A stretch of DNA of 64,000 bases from assembly GCF_002003265.1 (NCBI RefSeq), contig NZ_CP019687.1, forward strand, positions 248,001 through 312,000. Reading direction: 5' to 3'. Shown here piece after piece: positions 1 to 8,998 of the stretch (within the stretch, counting starts at the first letter, position 1; each line of letters opens with the position of its first letter). This DNA is from Paenibacillus larvae subsp. larvae. GTDB lineage: Bacteria; Bacillota; Bacilli; Paenibacillales; NBRC-103111. A program made the position numbers and the translations under genes. The notes beneath the pieces were generated by a model. It searched no databases and had not been told where the DNA came from. It saw nothing but the letters and a program-made list of their open reading frames with translations.

Positions 1-732
1 ATGAGCGGGCAGTTTCTGTATGACGAACCCAAAGCGAGAAGCAAAGATTTCACCTCGGTTATGGTCGCTTTGTTTATGCAGAGCAAACAGGCTTTCCATG
101 ATTGGTTGTTTAAAGGCACTGCAATATCTCTGCGTCCGTTATTCTCACGGCTTACGCTCCGTTTGTTAGAAGAACAGCTTCTGTATGTTGAACCGGCACA
201 GCAGAGTCAGAATAAGAAAGTACTTGATTTAAGGTGGTTAGCAGACGCTTTTAACTTAAGATTATGTATTGCTGACTATTTAAATAAAGAAGGGAGTAGA
301 ACGATGACAAACCGGATTACGGAAGTGATGACCTCGCTAAAGCAAAAATTTTCCCAAGATGGGATGAGCGTATGCGGAAATGATGATGAATTTTATTTTC
401 TTACCGGGCAACTAGCTTTTTACTTGAAAAGTCAATCGGAAACCCAAAACAAAACCGGTGATTTGCTAAGCCCCTTTTTAGTAGCTAAACGCAGTGAGCA
501 ATTAAAAAAGAAACTGGAAGACGCCTACATTTTACATAAGCATAAAATAAAACTGAATCATGCCAAGTTCAACAAAGCTTTTTCCAATATCTTTGGTTAT
601 AAACCGGATGGTCATGAGCTTACAGGAGATGCGAGGGAAATGTTTTTGGCCGGATTATTCGCGGATAATTGGTTCTATGAAAAGCCCGAGAAGAAAAAAA
701 ATGACGATAAAGGAGCGGATTATAGTGACTAA
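1..732 (+). CDS. cas8b: Cas8b (Csh1-like) large Cascade subunit, C-terminal part
   Basis: This is the C-terminal 243 residues of what is probably the type I-B large effector subunit, which in Cascade recognises the PAM and positions the target. I call it mainly from context: it sits directly before cas7 and cas5 and overlaps the cas7 start. The body is mixed helical with a very lysine-rich C-terminal tail. Family members are usually about 500-650 residues, so the reading frame almost certainly continues upstream and the ATG at base 1 need not be the true start. cas6 is not seen and would be expected before the window. Sure of the locus role, less sure of the subfamily. Confidence 0.75.
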   Translation: MSGQFLYDEPKARSKDFTSVMVALFMQSKQAFHDWLFKGTAISLRPLFSRLTLRLLEEQLLYVEPAQQSQNKKVLDLRWLADAFNLRLCIADYLNKEGSRTMTNRITEVMTSLKQKFSQDGMSVCGNDDEFYFLTGQLAFYLKSQSETQNKTGDLLSPFLVAKRSEQLKKKLEDAYILHKHKIKLNHAKFNKAFSNIFGYKPDGHELTGDAREMFLAGLFADNWFYEKPEKKKNDDKGADYSD

Positions 733-1687
733 AAAAAAGAATCGAGTAGTCGGCTTAATTGGGATCGTAAGCAGAATGGCTAACTGGAATGCAGACTTTA
801 GCGGCAATCCGAAAACAACAAGCAACGGACAACTTTTTGGCAGTGATAAAGCACTCAAATACAGCATCAAGCGGTTGTGGGAGGAACAGGGCAAGAAAGT
901 TCTCTATATTCGTTCCTATAAACTTGGTGGTGGCAAAGGGGAATTGGAAAAGATTCAGCCGAGAGATTTGGCAGAGAGATATGAATATCTATTTGGGGAG
1001 GCTGTATCCAAAAGTTCACCTGAGGTGTTGAACCGGTTATTCCAATGTGTGGATGTCATGAACTTCGGCGCTACTTTTGCGGTTAAGGAGCAAAACATTG
1101 GTTTGACGGGTCCGGTTCAAATTGGACAAGGCTTTAATAAATATGAGGAATCTAATATTGAAGTTCAAGATATTTTATCTCCTTTTCGGAATTCCAATGA
1201 AAAAAGTGAGGACAAGGATGCTACTTCAATCGGGAAGAAAATAACGGCTGACGAATGCCATTATATTTATCCTTTTTCTGTTAATCCGAATTGCTATGAC
1301 AATTTTGTGGGACTTCCCGGAATGGAAGGTTTTGAAGGGTACAGTGAGGAAGCTTATGAAGCCTTTAAGGAAGGAGCTTTAATCGGAGCGACGATACTGA
1401 ATACCAACAGCAAATCCGGTGCGGAAAATGCTTTCAGTTTGTTTATTTCCTTTAAAGACGGCTTACCGGCTTATCTTCCTAACTTGGACCCCTATGTGAA
1501 AGTATATAAGCAAGAAGGAATGACTGTATACGATCTTTCAGCTATCATTCCAATTTTAAGGGATGTTCAGGCTTATATCGAGAAAATTGAATTATATGTG
1601 AATCCTTACGCGACTAAAGTCCAACTTGATTATCCGGGAATTGAAACGTTAAATATTTTTACACGTCAGGAAGTTGCATTAGTATAA
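725..1687 (+). CDS. cas7: Cas7 (Csh2-like) Cascade backbone subunit
   Basis: Encodes a 320-residue Cas7-group RAMP protein that polymerises along the crRNA in the type I-B effector. I chose the GTG at 725, overlapping the end of cas8b by 8 bases, because AAAGGAGCGG lies just upstream and the product then opens with the family-like NRVVGLIGIVSRMANWNADF. The longer open frame from 560 only reads through cas8b in another frame. An internal glycine-rich segment (VGLPGMEGFEGYSEEAYEAF) and the RSYKLGGGKG stretch suit the Cas7 fold. Tight coupling to cas8b and cas5 indicates one operon. Confidence 0.87.
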   Translation: MTKKKNRVVGLIGIVSRMANWNADFSGNPKTTSNGQLFGSDKALKYSIKRLWEEQGKKVLYIRSYKLGGGKGELEKIQPRDLAERYEYLFGEAVSKSSPEVLNRLFQCVDVMNFGATFAVKEQNIGLTGPVQIGQGFNKYEESNIEVQDILSPFRNSNEKSEDKDATSIGKKITADECHYIYPFSVNPNCYDNFVGLPGMEGFEGYSEEAYEAFKEGALIGATILNTNSKSGAENAFSLFISFKDGLPAYLPNLDPYVKVYKQEGMTVYDLSAIIPILRDVQAYIEKIELYVNPYATKVQLDYPGIETLNIFTRQEVALV

Positions 1688-1723
1688 AGTAGCCGTAAAT
1701 TCAAGGCAAGGGAGGGATAACGA

Positions 1724-2524
1724 TTGAGAGCACTTCGTTTTGAATTGAAAGGGGAGACGGCTTTTTTCAAAAAGCCGGATGTGAACGTATACGCCTATTT
1801 TACCTACAGTCATATCCATAAAGTTGCCTTATACGGCCTATTTGGTGCGATTATCGGCCTTGGTGGATATTCACAACAATATGAACGCAATCATCCTTTG
1901 ACATCAAATCGTCGTAAGAACAGTGAAATCAAGGCTGTTTTTCCGGAATTTTATGAAGTTTTCCGAGATACTTCCGTCTGCATTGTGCCCCACGGCGATC
2001 GAGGTTATTTCGCGAAAAAGATTCAGATATTTAACAATACGGTTGGTTATGCAAGTCAGGAAGTGGGTGGTGTACTCAATGTAAGAGAGCAGTGGCTGGA
2101 GCATCCGCATTGGACGATTTATGTAGCTGAAGATGAAGGAATTCCCCAACCTGTCTTTGATCGATTGGCCGATTATATCCTTCATTCTAAAGCAGAGTAC
2201 TGCCCTTATTTAGGTAAAAATGATCATCCTGCTTCACTGACCCAACCGGCCCTTGTTGAACTAGAAAAACCAACGAATCCGCCTTTATATATCGATTCCC
2301 TTCATCGGAGCGAGTCTATCCGTTACGATCAGGAAGGTGGAGTAAAAGGTGGATTACAAAGCTTTTTTAAAGAATTCATGCCTGTTGGATTAAATGATGC
2401 AAACAACGGCTACATGTTGGAACCGCTTGTGTTCACGAACCATGAGATTGATGCGGACACTTTGCAGGAAACAGATTGGGAGAGGCTGTATCTGGATGGA
2501 GAGCGTACCCTGTATTTCATCTGA
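1724..2524 (+). CDS. cas5: Cas5 (I-B type) Cascade subunit
   Basis: A 266-residue Cas5 protein, the RAMP-fold subunit that caps the 5' handle of the crRNA. The N-terminus (MRALRFELKGETAFFKKPDVN, followed by YAYFTYSHIHKVALYGLFGAIIGLGGY) is the recognisable Cas5 start: a beta strand, then the helix and glycine-rich turn that bind RNA. The start is TTG at 1724, with GGGAGGGA 8-10 bases upstream. It lies 36 bases after cas7 in the same direction. Length and order match other type I-B operons. Confidence 0.87.
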   Translation: MRALRFELKGETAFFKKPDVNVYAYFTYSHIHKVALYGLFGAIIGLGGYSQQYERNHPLTSNRRKNSEIKAVFPEFYEVFRDTSVCIVPHGDRGYFAKKIQIFNNTVGYASQEVGGVLNVREQWLEHPHWTIYVAEDEGIPQPVFDRLADYILHSKAEYCPYLGKNDHPASLTQPALVELEKPTNPPLYIDSLHRSESIRYDQEGGVKGGLQSFFKEFMPVGLNDANNGYMLEPLVFTNHEIDADTLQETDWERLYLDGERTLYFI

Positions 2525-2637
2525 ATTTTTTATATTTTATATAAATGATTTTTTGACTGAAGCTTTATATTATTCATAACCGCCAAGTTGGACTAGCTTC
2601 TAAGTTCAGCTCGGCGGCCTTTTGTAGGAGGCATTTC

Positions 2638-5316
2638 ATGACGGTTACATATTCTGTATCGATACGGACCTGGATGGTAAGCGAGACAGCGGATCTATTA
2701 TGGGCACATACCCCGCAAAAAGGACAAAATGCTGCGCCCGAGACTTTGATCCAACATAGTGAATTAGTGATGCAGTTTGCGCAGCAGCTTATGGGGTGCA
2801 ATGGCGTGAACAGTGCAATAGAAAGAGCGCTTGACCGTTTAAAAATCGACAGTGAAAGCCTGGATACATCCATTCGGGAACGGATTCGCAACTATTTCAT
2901 TCAGGCCATTTATTTGCATGATTTGGGGAAAGTGAATCCTGCTTATCAGCGGGTAAGATTACGAAATGAGCAAATGGGCGAAATGGGGAAGTTTGGGGAT
3001 AGTCATCACTCCTTGCTGTCTGCGCTTCTGTATCTCCATATTCATCTGCGTGAGCTTAGAAGCGAGCTTTCACTTGATCCTTATGCATTTTCACCCAACA
3101 GAAAACTTAATCGAAGAATGTATAAATTTCTTCGCCATGTTTTATATACATTTGCTTATGTGATCTCACGTCATCATACCTGCTTAACCTATGTGGAAGA
3201 ACGGCTGGGAGGTCAGTTTACTGAGTTTGAATCCAAACTCTCTGCTTTGCATGAAAGAATTATTCAAAACCCGGAGTATGTCCATTTCTACAAATATAAA
3301 AAGGAATTGATAGAGGAAACGTCCCTGTTCAATGATATCATTGCCGATAAAAGAGGGCGGTTAAACCACCTGCATAGTGCTTTTCCGTTTTATATTCTTG
3401 TAAAACTGCTATATTCCACGCTGGTAGCATCCGATTTTCGTGCTGCTTATGCTTATTTGGAAGGTAAATCTCCACGTTTTCATTACTTTGGAGAGGATCT
3501 TCCTATTCATCCTATGATAAAAGCGTATCGAAATACACCCGTCTATCAAGGTATAGAGCAGTTTCGAAAAAATCCAGAGAGTACAAAGATAAGCCCGATA
3601 AACCGTCTGCGATCAGCACTATTTGATGAGACAGAGAACAGATTGCTGGAGCAAATTCAGGAGAATGTATTTTATTTAGAAGCTCCGACTGGCTCCGGGA
3701 AGACCAATATGTCTATCCATTTAGCCTTGCAACTATTAAACAGTAATCAAGGCTTAAATAAGCTGATTTATATCTTTCCTTTTAACTCACTGATTGAGCA
3801 GACCAAAGAGACGTTAGATCGTATTTTCGACAAGCCGGAACTTGGGAATTATCGGGTGGAGGTTATTAATTCCATTACACCTATGGTAACGAAAGCGGAA
3901 GCAGAGGGAGAGCAGAAAGAGCCGGATATTGATTACAGAGCAGTACTTTTGCAGAGGCAATTGCTGCAATATCCGGTCACCCTCACTTCACATGTAAATT
4001 TCTTCCATTATTTGTTCGGAACCGGTCGTGAATCTAATCTGGCCTTTGCTCATCTATGCAATAGCGTTATTATCCTGGATGAGATTCAGAGTTACCGTAA
4101 CGATTTATGGAAGGAAATCATTCATTTCATGCGAGCCTATGCAGATATTTTACATATAAAATTCATCATTATGTCGGCTACACTACCTGAACTTGATTTA
4201 CTAATGGAACATAAAGAAGCAGAACCGGAGATTAGCACTTGCTTACTTGTTAAGGATCGGAATTTGTATTTTCGGGATCCTTTATTTTGTAACAGAGTCC
4301 ATTTGCATTTTGATTTATTGAAAAAGGGAAAGATCGACCAAGATGTCCTGATCAAACAGGTATTGGAGGTTCTGGAGGAGCAGAAAGCAAACGGCAAAAC
4401 AACGCGGCTGCTAATTGAATTTATCAGTAAAAAATCAGCACGCTTATTCTATAAAGAAATCCGACAGCATGTTGGTGAGATTCCTGTCTTTGAGCTGACC
4501 GGAGATGACAGCCATTTTTATCGCAAGCGTTTGCTGGAGAAGCTGGGAAAAAACTCTGAAGGGAAATTTTATTTACTGGATGTCATTGTTGTGGCCACGC
4601 AGGTTATTGAAGCGGGTGTAGATATTGATATGGATGTTGGGTTTAAAGATATTTCTCTGCTTGATAGTGAGGAGCAATTCCTTGGCCGCATAAATCGATC
4701 CTGCTTGCGTGACGATTGCCATGCTTACTTTTTTCATATGGATACGGTAAGGAATATTTACCGAAACGACTGGCGAACTGAATATGATTTACGAGCGGAA
4801 CCCTACCAACACATGTTAGCGACTAAAGATTTCAGCGGATTTTACCATTTAAGCATGAAAAGAATTAATGATTCCAGGAATAAATCAGATGAAAACAACT
4901 GGGAAAAGTTTAAACGAATGATACAGGACCTAGATTATCGGCAAGTAGAAGAGTGGATGACATTAATCAAAGAGAAACAAGTTTCCCTTTTTCTAAATTA
5001 TGCTCATCAGACTGAGGATGGTTCGATATTAGTGGGGGAAGAGGTCTGGAATCAATATGTGGATCTTATGGAGAACAGAGATATGGATTATGCAGAACGT
5101 CAAGTGAAACTATCCCAGATCCGTCAGACGATCAGTTATTTTACGTATACGTATTCTCTGAGCCACGGAGATAAGCCGGGCATTTATGATAGACAACTCG
5201 GTTCCCTGTATTATGTTTCAGACGGAACAAGCTATATGGAAACGGATCCGCTTACTCAAACGAAAAAATTCAATAGGGCCCTGTATATGGAGTCTGAGAG
5301 GAGTATTCTGTTATGA
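2638..5316 (+). CDS. cas3: Cas3 nuclease-helicase (HD domain fused to SF2 helicase)
   Basis: An 892-residue single-chain Cas3, the ssDNA nuclease and translocase recruited by Cascade to destroy targets. The HD nuclease part is N-terminal, with HDLGK at residues 94-98 and further histidine pairs near 123-124 and 179-180. Helicase motifs follow: Walker A APTGSGKT (349-356), the DEIQ variant of the DEAH box (481-484), SAT (513-515), then VATQVIEAGVDID and QFLGRINR for motifs V and VI. ATG at 2638 follows TAGGAGGC. The last four bases overlap the cas4 start (ATGA), implying translational coupling. It looks intact. Confidence 0.96.
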   Translation: MTVTYSVSIRTWMVSETADLLWAHTPQKGQNAAPETLIQHSELVMQFAQQLMGCNGVNSAIERALDRLKIDSESLDTSIRERIRNYFIQAIYLHDLGKVNPAYQRVRLRNEQMGEMGKFGDSHHSLLSALLYLHIHLRELRSELSLDPYAFSPNRKLNRRMYKFLRHVLYTFAYVISRHHTCLTYVEERLGGQFTEFESKLSALHERIIQNPEYVHFYKYKKELIEETSLFNDIIADKRGRLNHLHSAFPFYILVKLLYSTLVASDFRAAYAYLEGKSPRFHYFGEDLPIHPMIKAYRNTPVYQGIEQFRKNPESTKISPINRLRSALFDETENRLLEQIQENVFYLEAPTGSGKTNMSIHLALQLLNSNQGLNKLIYIFPFNSLIEQTKETLDRIFDKPELGNYRVEVINSITPMVTKAEAEGEQKEPDIDYRAVLLQRQLLQYPVTLTSHVNFFHYLFGTGRESNLAFAHLCNSVIILDEIQSYRNDLWKEIIHFMRAYADILHIKFIIMSATLPELDLLMEHKEAEPEISTCLLVKDRNLYFRDPLFCNRVHLHFDLLKKGKIDQDVLIKQVLEVLEEQKANGKTTRLLIEFISKKSARLFYKEIRQHVGEIPVFELTGDDSHFYRKRLLEKLGKNSEGKFYLLDVIVVATQVIEAGVDIDMDVGFKDISLLDSEEQFLGRINRSCLRDDCHAYFFHMDTVRNIYRNDWRTEYDLRAEPYQHMLATKDFSGFYHLSMKRINDSRNKSDENNWEKFKRMIQDLDYRQVEEWMTLIKEKQVSLFLNYAHQTEDGSILVGEEVWNQYVDLMENRDMDYAERQVKLSQIRQTISYFTYTYSLSHGDKPGIYDRQLGSLYYVSDGTSYMETDPLTQTKKFNRALYMESERSILL

Positions 5317-5807
5317 AGATAACCGGTACGGTTGTGAACTATTATGTTCATTGCCGTAGGCAGTGCTGGTTGGTTGCTCATGGGATGAATTTTGAAGATG
5401 ATAGTGAGGATGTCCGGATTGGCAGAGTGCAGCACGAAATTCGAAGTGAAGGGAAGAAGAATACCGAAATCGCTATTGAAGGTATTAAAGTGGACAAGCT
5501 TACTGATCAATACGTGGTAGAGGTGAAAAAGTCGGATGCCGATGTAGAAGCAACGAAATGGCAGACACTTTATTACTTGTATGTTCTCAGGCAAAAAGGG
5601 ATGGAACGTCAAGGCAGACTAGAATTTATCGAACGTAACAAGCAGGCAAGTAAGAAGATGGCATTAGAATTGGATATTGAAACGGAACAGGAGTTACTAG
5701 TATTGTTGGAAAAAATTGAACAATACTTGCAACAGGAGCAACCGGATCCGCCAGTTCTGGAAAAGAAATGCAAACGTTGCGCTTATTATGCTTATTGTTT
5801 TGTTTAA
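5313..5807 (+). CDS. cas4: Cas4 exonuclease of the adaptation module
   Basis: A 164-residue Cas4, a RecB-like Fe-S nuclease that trims prespacers and checks PAM orientation during spacer capture with Cas1-Cas2. Conserved cysteines occur at the N-terminus (Cys14 in VHCRRQCWL) and in the C-terminal CKRCAYYAYC cluster, as needed for a 4Fe-4S site. The RecB nuclease residues are seen as VEVKKS near position 70 with Q84 in KWQTLYYLY. The start overlaps the cas3 stop by four bases. It lies 19 bases before cas1. Confidence 0.94.
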   Translation: MKITGTVVNYYVHCRRQCWLVAHGMNFEDDSEDVRIGRVQHEIRSEGKKNTEIAIEGIKVDKLTDQYVVEVKKSDADVEATKWQTLYYLYVLRQKGMERQGRLEFIERNKQASKKMALELDIETEQELLVLLEKIEQYLQQEQPDPPVLEKKCKRCAYYAYCFV

Positions 5808-5826
5808 AAGATGGGAGAGTGGGGTT

Positions 5827-6837
5827 ATGTCAAAGTCCGTACCATCAACAAGATATATACGTACACCAGGAACGTTAGGAAGAGAGGACAATTCATTAAC
5901 GTTCCGCAGTGAGAAAGGGATCGTTCATCTGCCGATTCATGGACTTAAAGAACTGTATTTATTAAATGAAATATCGTTAAATAGCAAACTGTTTTCTTTT
6001 TTATCAATGGCGGGAATTACAGTTCATTTTTTTGACTACTACGGCCATTTCAGGGGCACATTTTACCCTAAGGAAGCAAGGGTTAGCGGTAAGGTAAAGC
6101 TTCTTCAGGCCAAAGCATGTTTGGAGAGGCGGATGCCGATTGCTATTTCGTTAGTTTATGCGATTGCGTCCAACATTCATGAAGTACTGTATCACTATTA
6201 CAAACATGGGAATAAAGAGATCAAGCCCTATCTGGATTGGTTGAAAAAAGACGTCCCTCATTTACTTGAGAAGATTCAAGATATTCCCAGGCTGCTCAGT
6301 CTGGAAGGGGAGATTTGGAGGCGCTTTTTTGAAACATTTAAGACATTTCTTCCGGATGATTTCAGAATGAGTAAACGAGTGAAGCGGCCACCTGATAATC
6401 CACTGAATGCTTTGATCAGCTTTGGCAACACTATTTTGTACACAAAGACCATCTCTCAGATTTATCATACTCATTTGGATCAAACGATCAGTTTTCTGCA
6501 TGAACCAAGTGATCGTCGTTTCTCGTTAAGCTTGGATCTGTCGGAGCCTTTTAAGCCGCTGATTGTATACAGGACGATCTTTGAAGTTGTGAATAACCGA
6601 AGGATTCAGGTAGGGAAACACTTTGAGAAGAAGTATAATTATTGCATATTAAATGAAGCGGGACGAGATGTATTTATTTCTGCATTAGAAGAAAGAATGC
6701 AGCAAGTATTTGAACATAAAACACTAAAGCGTAAGTTGAGTTACCTGACGGCGATTAAGTATGATGCATATAAATTGAAAAAACATATTGTAGAGGGGAC
6801 GCCATTTATGCCATTTTTGGAGAAAGACCGGAGGTAG
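5827..6837 (+). CDS. cas1: Cas1 integrase, type I-B
   Basis: A 336-residue Cas1, the metal-dependent integrase that inserts new spacers at the leader end of the array as a complex with Cas2. The N-terminal beta domain includes GTLGREDNSLTFRSEKG and the HGLKELYLLNEISLNS strand-turn. The alpha domain carries NPLNALISFGNTILYTKT and the helix with LHEPSDRRFSLSLDLSEPFKP, which supplies the conserved H, D and D/E residues. I use the ATG at 5827 with a GGGAGAGTGGGG ribosome site; the open frame extends further upstream only through cas4. The stop is TAG. Confidence 0.96.
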   Translation: MSKSVPSTRYIRTPGTLGREDNSLTFRSEKGIVHLPIHGLKELYLLNEISLNSKLFSFLSMAGITVHFFDYYGHFRGTFYPKEARVSGKVKLLQAKACLERRMPIAISLVYAIASNIHEVLYHYYKHGNKEIKPYLDWLKKDVPHLLEKIQDIPRLLSLEGEIWRRFFETFKTFLPDDFRMSKRVKRPPDNPLNALISFGNTILYTKTISQIYHTHLDQTISFLHEPSDRRFSLSLDLSEPFKPLIVYRTIFEVVNNRRIQVGKHFEKKYNYCILNEAGRDVFISALEERMQQVFEHKTLKRKLSYLTAIKYDAYKLKKHIVEGTPFMPFLEKDRR

Positions 6838-6844
6838 AAGGAAT

Positions 6845-7126
6845 ATGGCTAAAAATTATCATTACGTCATCCTTGTGTACGATATTGGTGAAAAACGGGT
6901 GGGCAAAGTATTCAAAATATGTAAGAGATACCTTGTTCACTTTCAGAAATCCGTATTTCGGGGCGAAATTACGCCCTCCAATTTACTGAAATTGAGAAAC
7001 GATTTGAAGAAGGTTATAGATAAGGATAGCGACTTTATCGCTATTTTTAAAATGACGGGTGACTATGTATTTGATGAAGAAGTTATCGGTGTAAGATCGA
7101 ACAATCAGGAGTCTTTACTCCTCTAA
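6845..7126 (+). CDS. cas2: Cas2 subunit of the spacer integrase
   Basis: A 93-residue Cas2 with the ferredoxin-like start YHYVILVYDIGEKRVGKVFKICKRYL, including the family's conserved strand-one aspartate (YDI). It bridges two Cas1 dimers in the integration complex. The gene starts 8 bases after cas1 with GGAGGTAGAAGG upstream. It is the last cas gene, and its stop lies 177 bases before the first repeat. Length and motif are normal for the family. Confidence 0.95.
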   Translation: MAKNYHYVILVYDIGEKRVGKVFKICKRYLVHFQKSVFRGEITPSNLLKLRNDLKKVIDKDSDFIAIFKMTGDYVFDEEVIGVRSNNQESLLL

Positions 7127-7303
7127 TTTTCCCAACCTCTTTTGCACTATTACTTGGCTTCAGTCTTAGAACCATAAGGGACTTTCACTCATTTAGGTTC
7201 GTTTCCTTTTTAAATCCATTTCGGTTGGGAAAATTTTGCGAAACCCTTGGTACTGTAGTAAAATATGCACATATGGCTTTTGGAAAAGCTTGATTTTATT
7301 AGG
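7127..7303 (+). promoter_or_regulatory. CRISPR leader
   Basis: This A+T-rich 177-base stretch lies between cas2 and the first repeat. It is the expected place for the array promoter and the Cas1-Cas2 docking signals. An inverted pair, TTTTCCCAACC near 7130 and GGTTGGGAAAA near 7224, brackets about 80 bases; it could form a structure or be a binding site. Orientation is supported by repeats ending in ATTGAAAC, the usual crRNA 5' handle of type I-B systems, and by sequence decay at the far end of the array. Confidence 0.7.
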
Positions 7304-7595
7304 GTTTGACAGTAACACATGGTGTATTGAAACTATTGCCCGCCGCGTGGGCGTCGTACCTGCCCTTGTTTGACAGTAACACATGGTGTATTGAAACTGC
7401 AGTAGCGACAGTGTATTCAGCAGTTATAAGTAGGTTTGACAGTAACACATGGTGTATTGAAACTTCACACAGCCCTCCTCAAATTATCCGCCCTTTGGCG
7501 TTTGACAGTAACACATGGTGTATTGAAACTGGAGATGAAAGCACTTTGTGAACAAAAAGAATTGGGTTTGACAGTAACACAAGGTGTATTGAAAC
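7304..7595 (+). CRISPR. CRISPR array, leader-proximal part (5 repeats, 4 spacers)
   Basis: Five 30-base repeats start at 7304, 7368, 7434, 7500 and 7566. They begin GTTTGACAGTAACAC and end GTATTGAAAC. The first four are identical; the fifth has CACAAGG in place of CACATGG. The four spacers are 34, 36, 36 and 36 bases. After the fifth repeat a spacer-like sequence begins and is broken by an IS3-family insertion. Short open frames that run through the array are artefacts of the periodic repeats. Spacer targets cannot be named from the sequence alone. Confidence 0.97.
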
Positions 7596-7667
7596 GGCTG
7601 TGGGTGAGCCTGTCAATCACATACTTTGGACTTCTGTTAATAGATTGGACACCTAAAACCGAGAGAA

Positions 7668-8483
7668 TTATGCAGCTAAACAGATCATATGTTCGCATTG
7701 ATTGGGCGTAAGATACCCGATAGAGGAATGGATTCTTTTTCCATTGTAAAAGCACGTAATGTACTCAAAAATCTTCTCCTTGGCTTCTTTCCTGGTTTTG
7801 AATTTGTGCAGGTAAACGAGTTCTTTTTTCAGCACGTTGTGGAACGATTCAATACAGGCGTTATCGTAGCAATTGCCCTTACGGCTCATGTTGCCCGTCA
7901 TGCCGTATTGTCGTAGCTGCGTTTGATAGTCCGAGGACGCATACTGGCTACCGCGATCCGAATGATGCAACACGGTTCCTTTCGGCCGTTGATGGCGGTA
8001 CGCCTGATCCAACGCCCTCAGGCAGAGCTCCCTGGTCATTCGCTCGCCCATGTGAAACCCGACGATCTTACGTGTGCACAGGTCTTCCAGACTGGCGAGA
8101 TAGAGCCATCCTTCGTCAGTCGGAATATACGTGATGTCCGCCATCCAGACCTGATTGGGCTTTTCCGCAGCAAACGATTGATTCAAGACATTTTCCGCTA
8201 CGGGCAGGTTGTGTTTCGAATTCGTCGTCGCCTTGTACTTCTTAACGGTACGGGATCTCAACCCAAGTTCCTTCATGATACGAGCAACGGTCTTCTGAGA
8301 GACGTGAATACCTTGTTTTTTCAATGCATACCACACTTTCGGACTGCCGTACAACTGCCTGGAATCAAAGAAAGTTCTGCGAATCCATCGTTCGAGTTTT
8401 TTGCGACGTTTGAGGCGTTCGCTTTCCTTGCGTTTCGTCCATTCGTAATAACCGCTTTTGGAAACGCTGAGCAGAGCGCACAT
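7668..8483 (-). CDS. IS3-family transposase OrfB (DDE integrase domain)
   Basis: A 271-residue catalytic part of an IS3/IS150-type transposase. It has the HTH_21-like start (LYGSPKVWYALKKQGIHVSQKTV), then an rve integrase domain with the DDE residues in WMADITYIPT, HHSDRGSQY and CIESFHNVLKKE. It is probably made mainly as an OrfAB fusion by -1 frameshifting on the A-AAA-AAG run near the end of the upstream frame. No stop or shift is seen in the domain. Confidence 0.92.
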   Translation of the reverse strand: MCALLSVSKSGYYEWTKRKESERLKRRKKLERWIRRTFFDSRQLYGSPKVWYALKKQGIHVSQKTVARIMKELGLRSRTVKKYKATTNSKHNLPVAENVLNQSFAAEKPNQVWMADITYIPTDEGWLYLASLEDLCTRKIVGFHMGERMTRELCLRALDQAYRHQRPKGTVLHHSDRGSQYASSDYQTQLRQYGMTGNMSRKGNCYDNACIESFHNVLKKELVYLHKFKTRKEAKEKIFEYITCFYNGKRIHSSIGYLTPNQCEHMICLAA

Positions 8484-8530
8484 CTTCGTGACACGGAACT
8501 GGAAGCGGTGATCATGGATGAATGGATAAA

Positions 8531-8827
8531 TCAGCGCCGGTCTTTTGCGAAGTAGTGCATCGTCTTTTTTAGGATGTCGTTCTCCTCTTCCAGATTGCGA
8601 ATTCGCTTCTGGAGGTCGCGTAAAGCTTTGTCCTCCGGCTTTAGTTGTCCACTACCAGGGAATGCCTGATTGCCAGCGTTCTTAAATTCCGCGATCCAGC
8701 GGTAAAGCGTGTTCTCATGCAAGCCCATTTCCCGGGCTACCTGCGCCACCGATTTTCCCTCTTCCTGGATAAGTCTTACGGATTGAAGTTTGAATTCCTT
8801 GTCATACTTTTTCGTCATGTCGGACAC
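8531..8827 (-). CDS. IS3-family transposase OrfA (HTH), with frameshift signal
   Basis: A 98-residue DNA-binding OrfA: an HTH of the IS3 type (EGKSVAQVAREMGLHENTLYRW) followed by a leucine-zipper-like coil (LRDLQKRIRNLEEENDILKK). The minus strand reads A AAA AAG at 8570-8564 in the LKK codons, a classic slippery heptamer. A -1 shift there would join this frame to the OrfB frame. Starts with ATG at 8827. Confidence 0.9.
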   Translation of the reverse strand: MSDMTKKYDKEFKLQSVRLIQEEGKSVAQVAREMGLHENTLYRWIAEFKNAGNQAFPGSGQLKPEDKALRDLQKRIRNLEEENDILKKTMHYFAKDRR

Positions 8828-8902
8828 CTCGATTATGAATGTTTTTATTGTCGCACTCTCAGTTCTCTGTGTCCAATTTAAAGTCTAGCATCACTTTTTA
8901 GC

Positions 8903-8998
8903 GTTTGACAGTAACACAAGGTGTATTGAAATTGTCGGCAGCAAGAGTTCTGTCGGTTTACGTTGAATGTTGGCAGTAACACAAGGCGGATAAACCCT
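8903..8998 (+). CRISPR. CRISPR array, distal fragment (1 repeat plus a broken terminal repeat)
   Basis: Beyond the insertion sequence, a repeat copy at 8903-8932 matches the consensus except for the CACAAGG variant and a final T instead of C. A spacer of exactly 36 bases (8933-8968) follows. It is followed by a degraded repeat beginning GTTGGCAGTAACACAAGG, which loses similarity near 8987, where sequence of a second IS3 remnant begins. This shows the array originally continued through the insertion and that the trailer end is truncated. Confidence 0.9.

Larger units (their letters stand above)
7627..8887 (-). mobile_element. IS3-family element inserted in the CRISPR array
   Basis: A two-gene IS3-type element lies on the minus strand inside what would be the fifth spacer. 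Its ends carry matching inverted sequences: ATTGGACAC near 7644-7652 and, on the opposite strand, the same word near 8875, each followed by a related A-rich and GAGAG block. TGGACTT (7627) and its counterpart at 8881-8887 may be the outer tips. The exact ends are uncertain, since no clean 3-5 base target duplication is obvious; ACTT occurs in both flanks. Both transposase frames look intact, so it may still be active. Confidence 0.8.

Noticed and set aside
5716..5826. An N-terminal extension of Cas1
   Set aside because: It overlaps the cas4 coding end in another frame, while the ATG at 5827 has a good ribosome site and begins in the usual place.
7306..7711. Open frames running through the CRISPR repeats
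   Set aside because: They arise from the regular 66-base period and contain the repeat translated again and again; no ribosome site.
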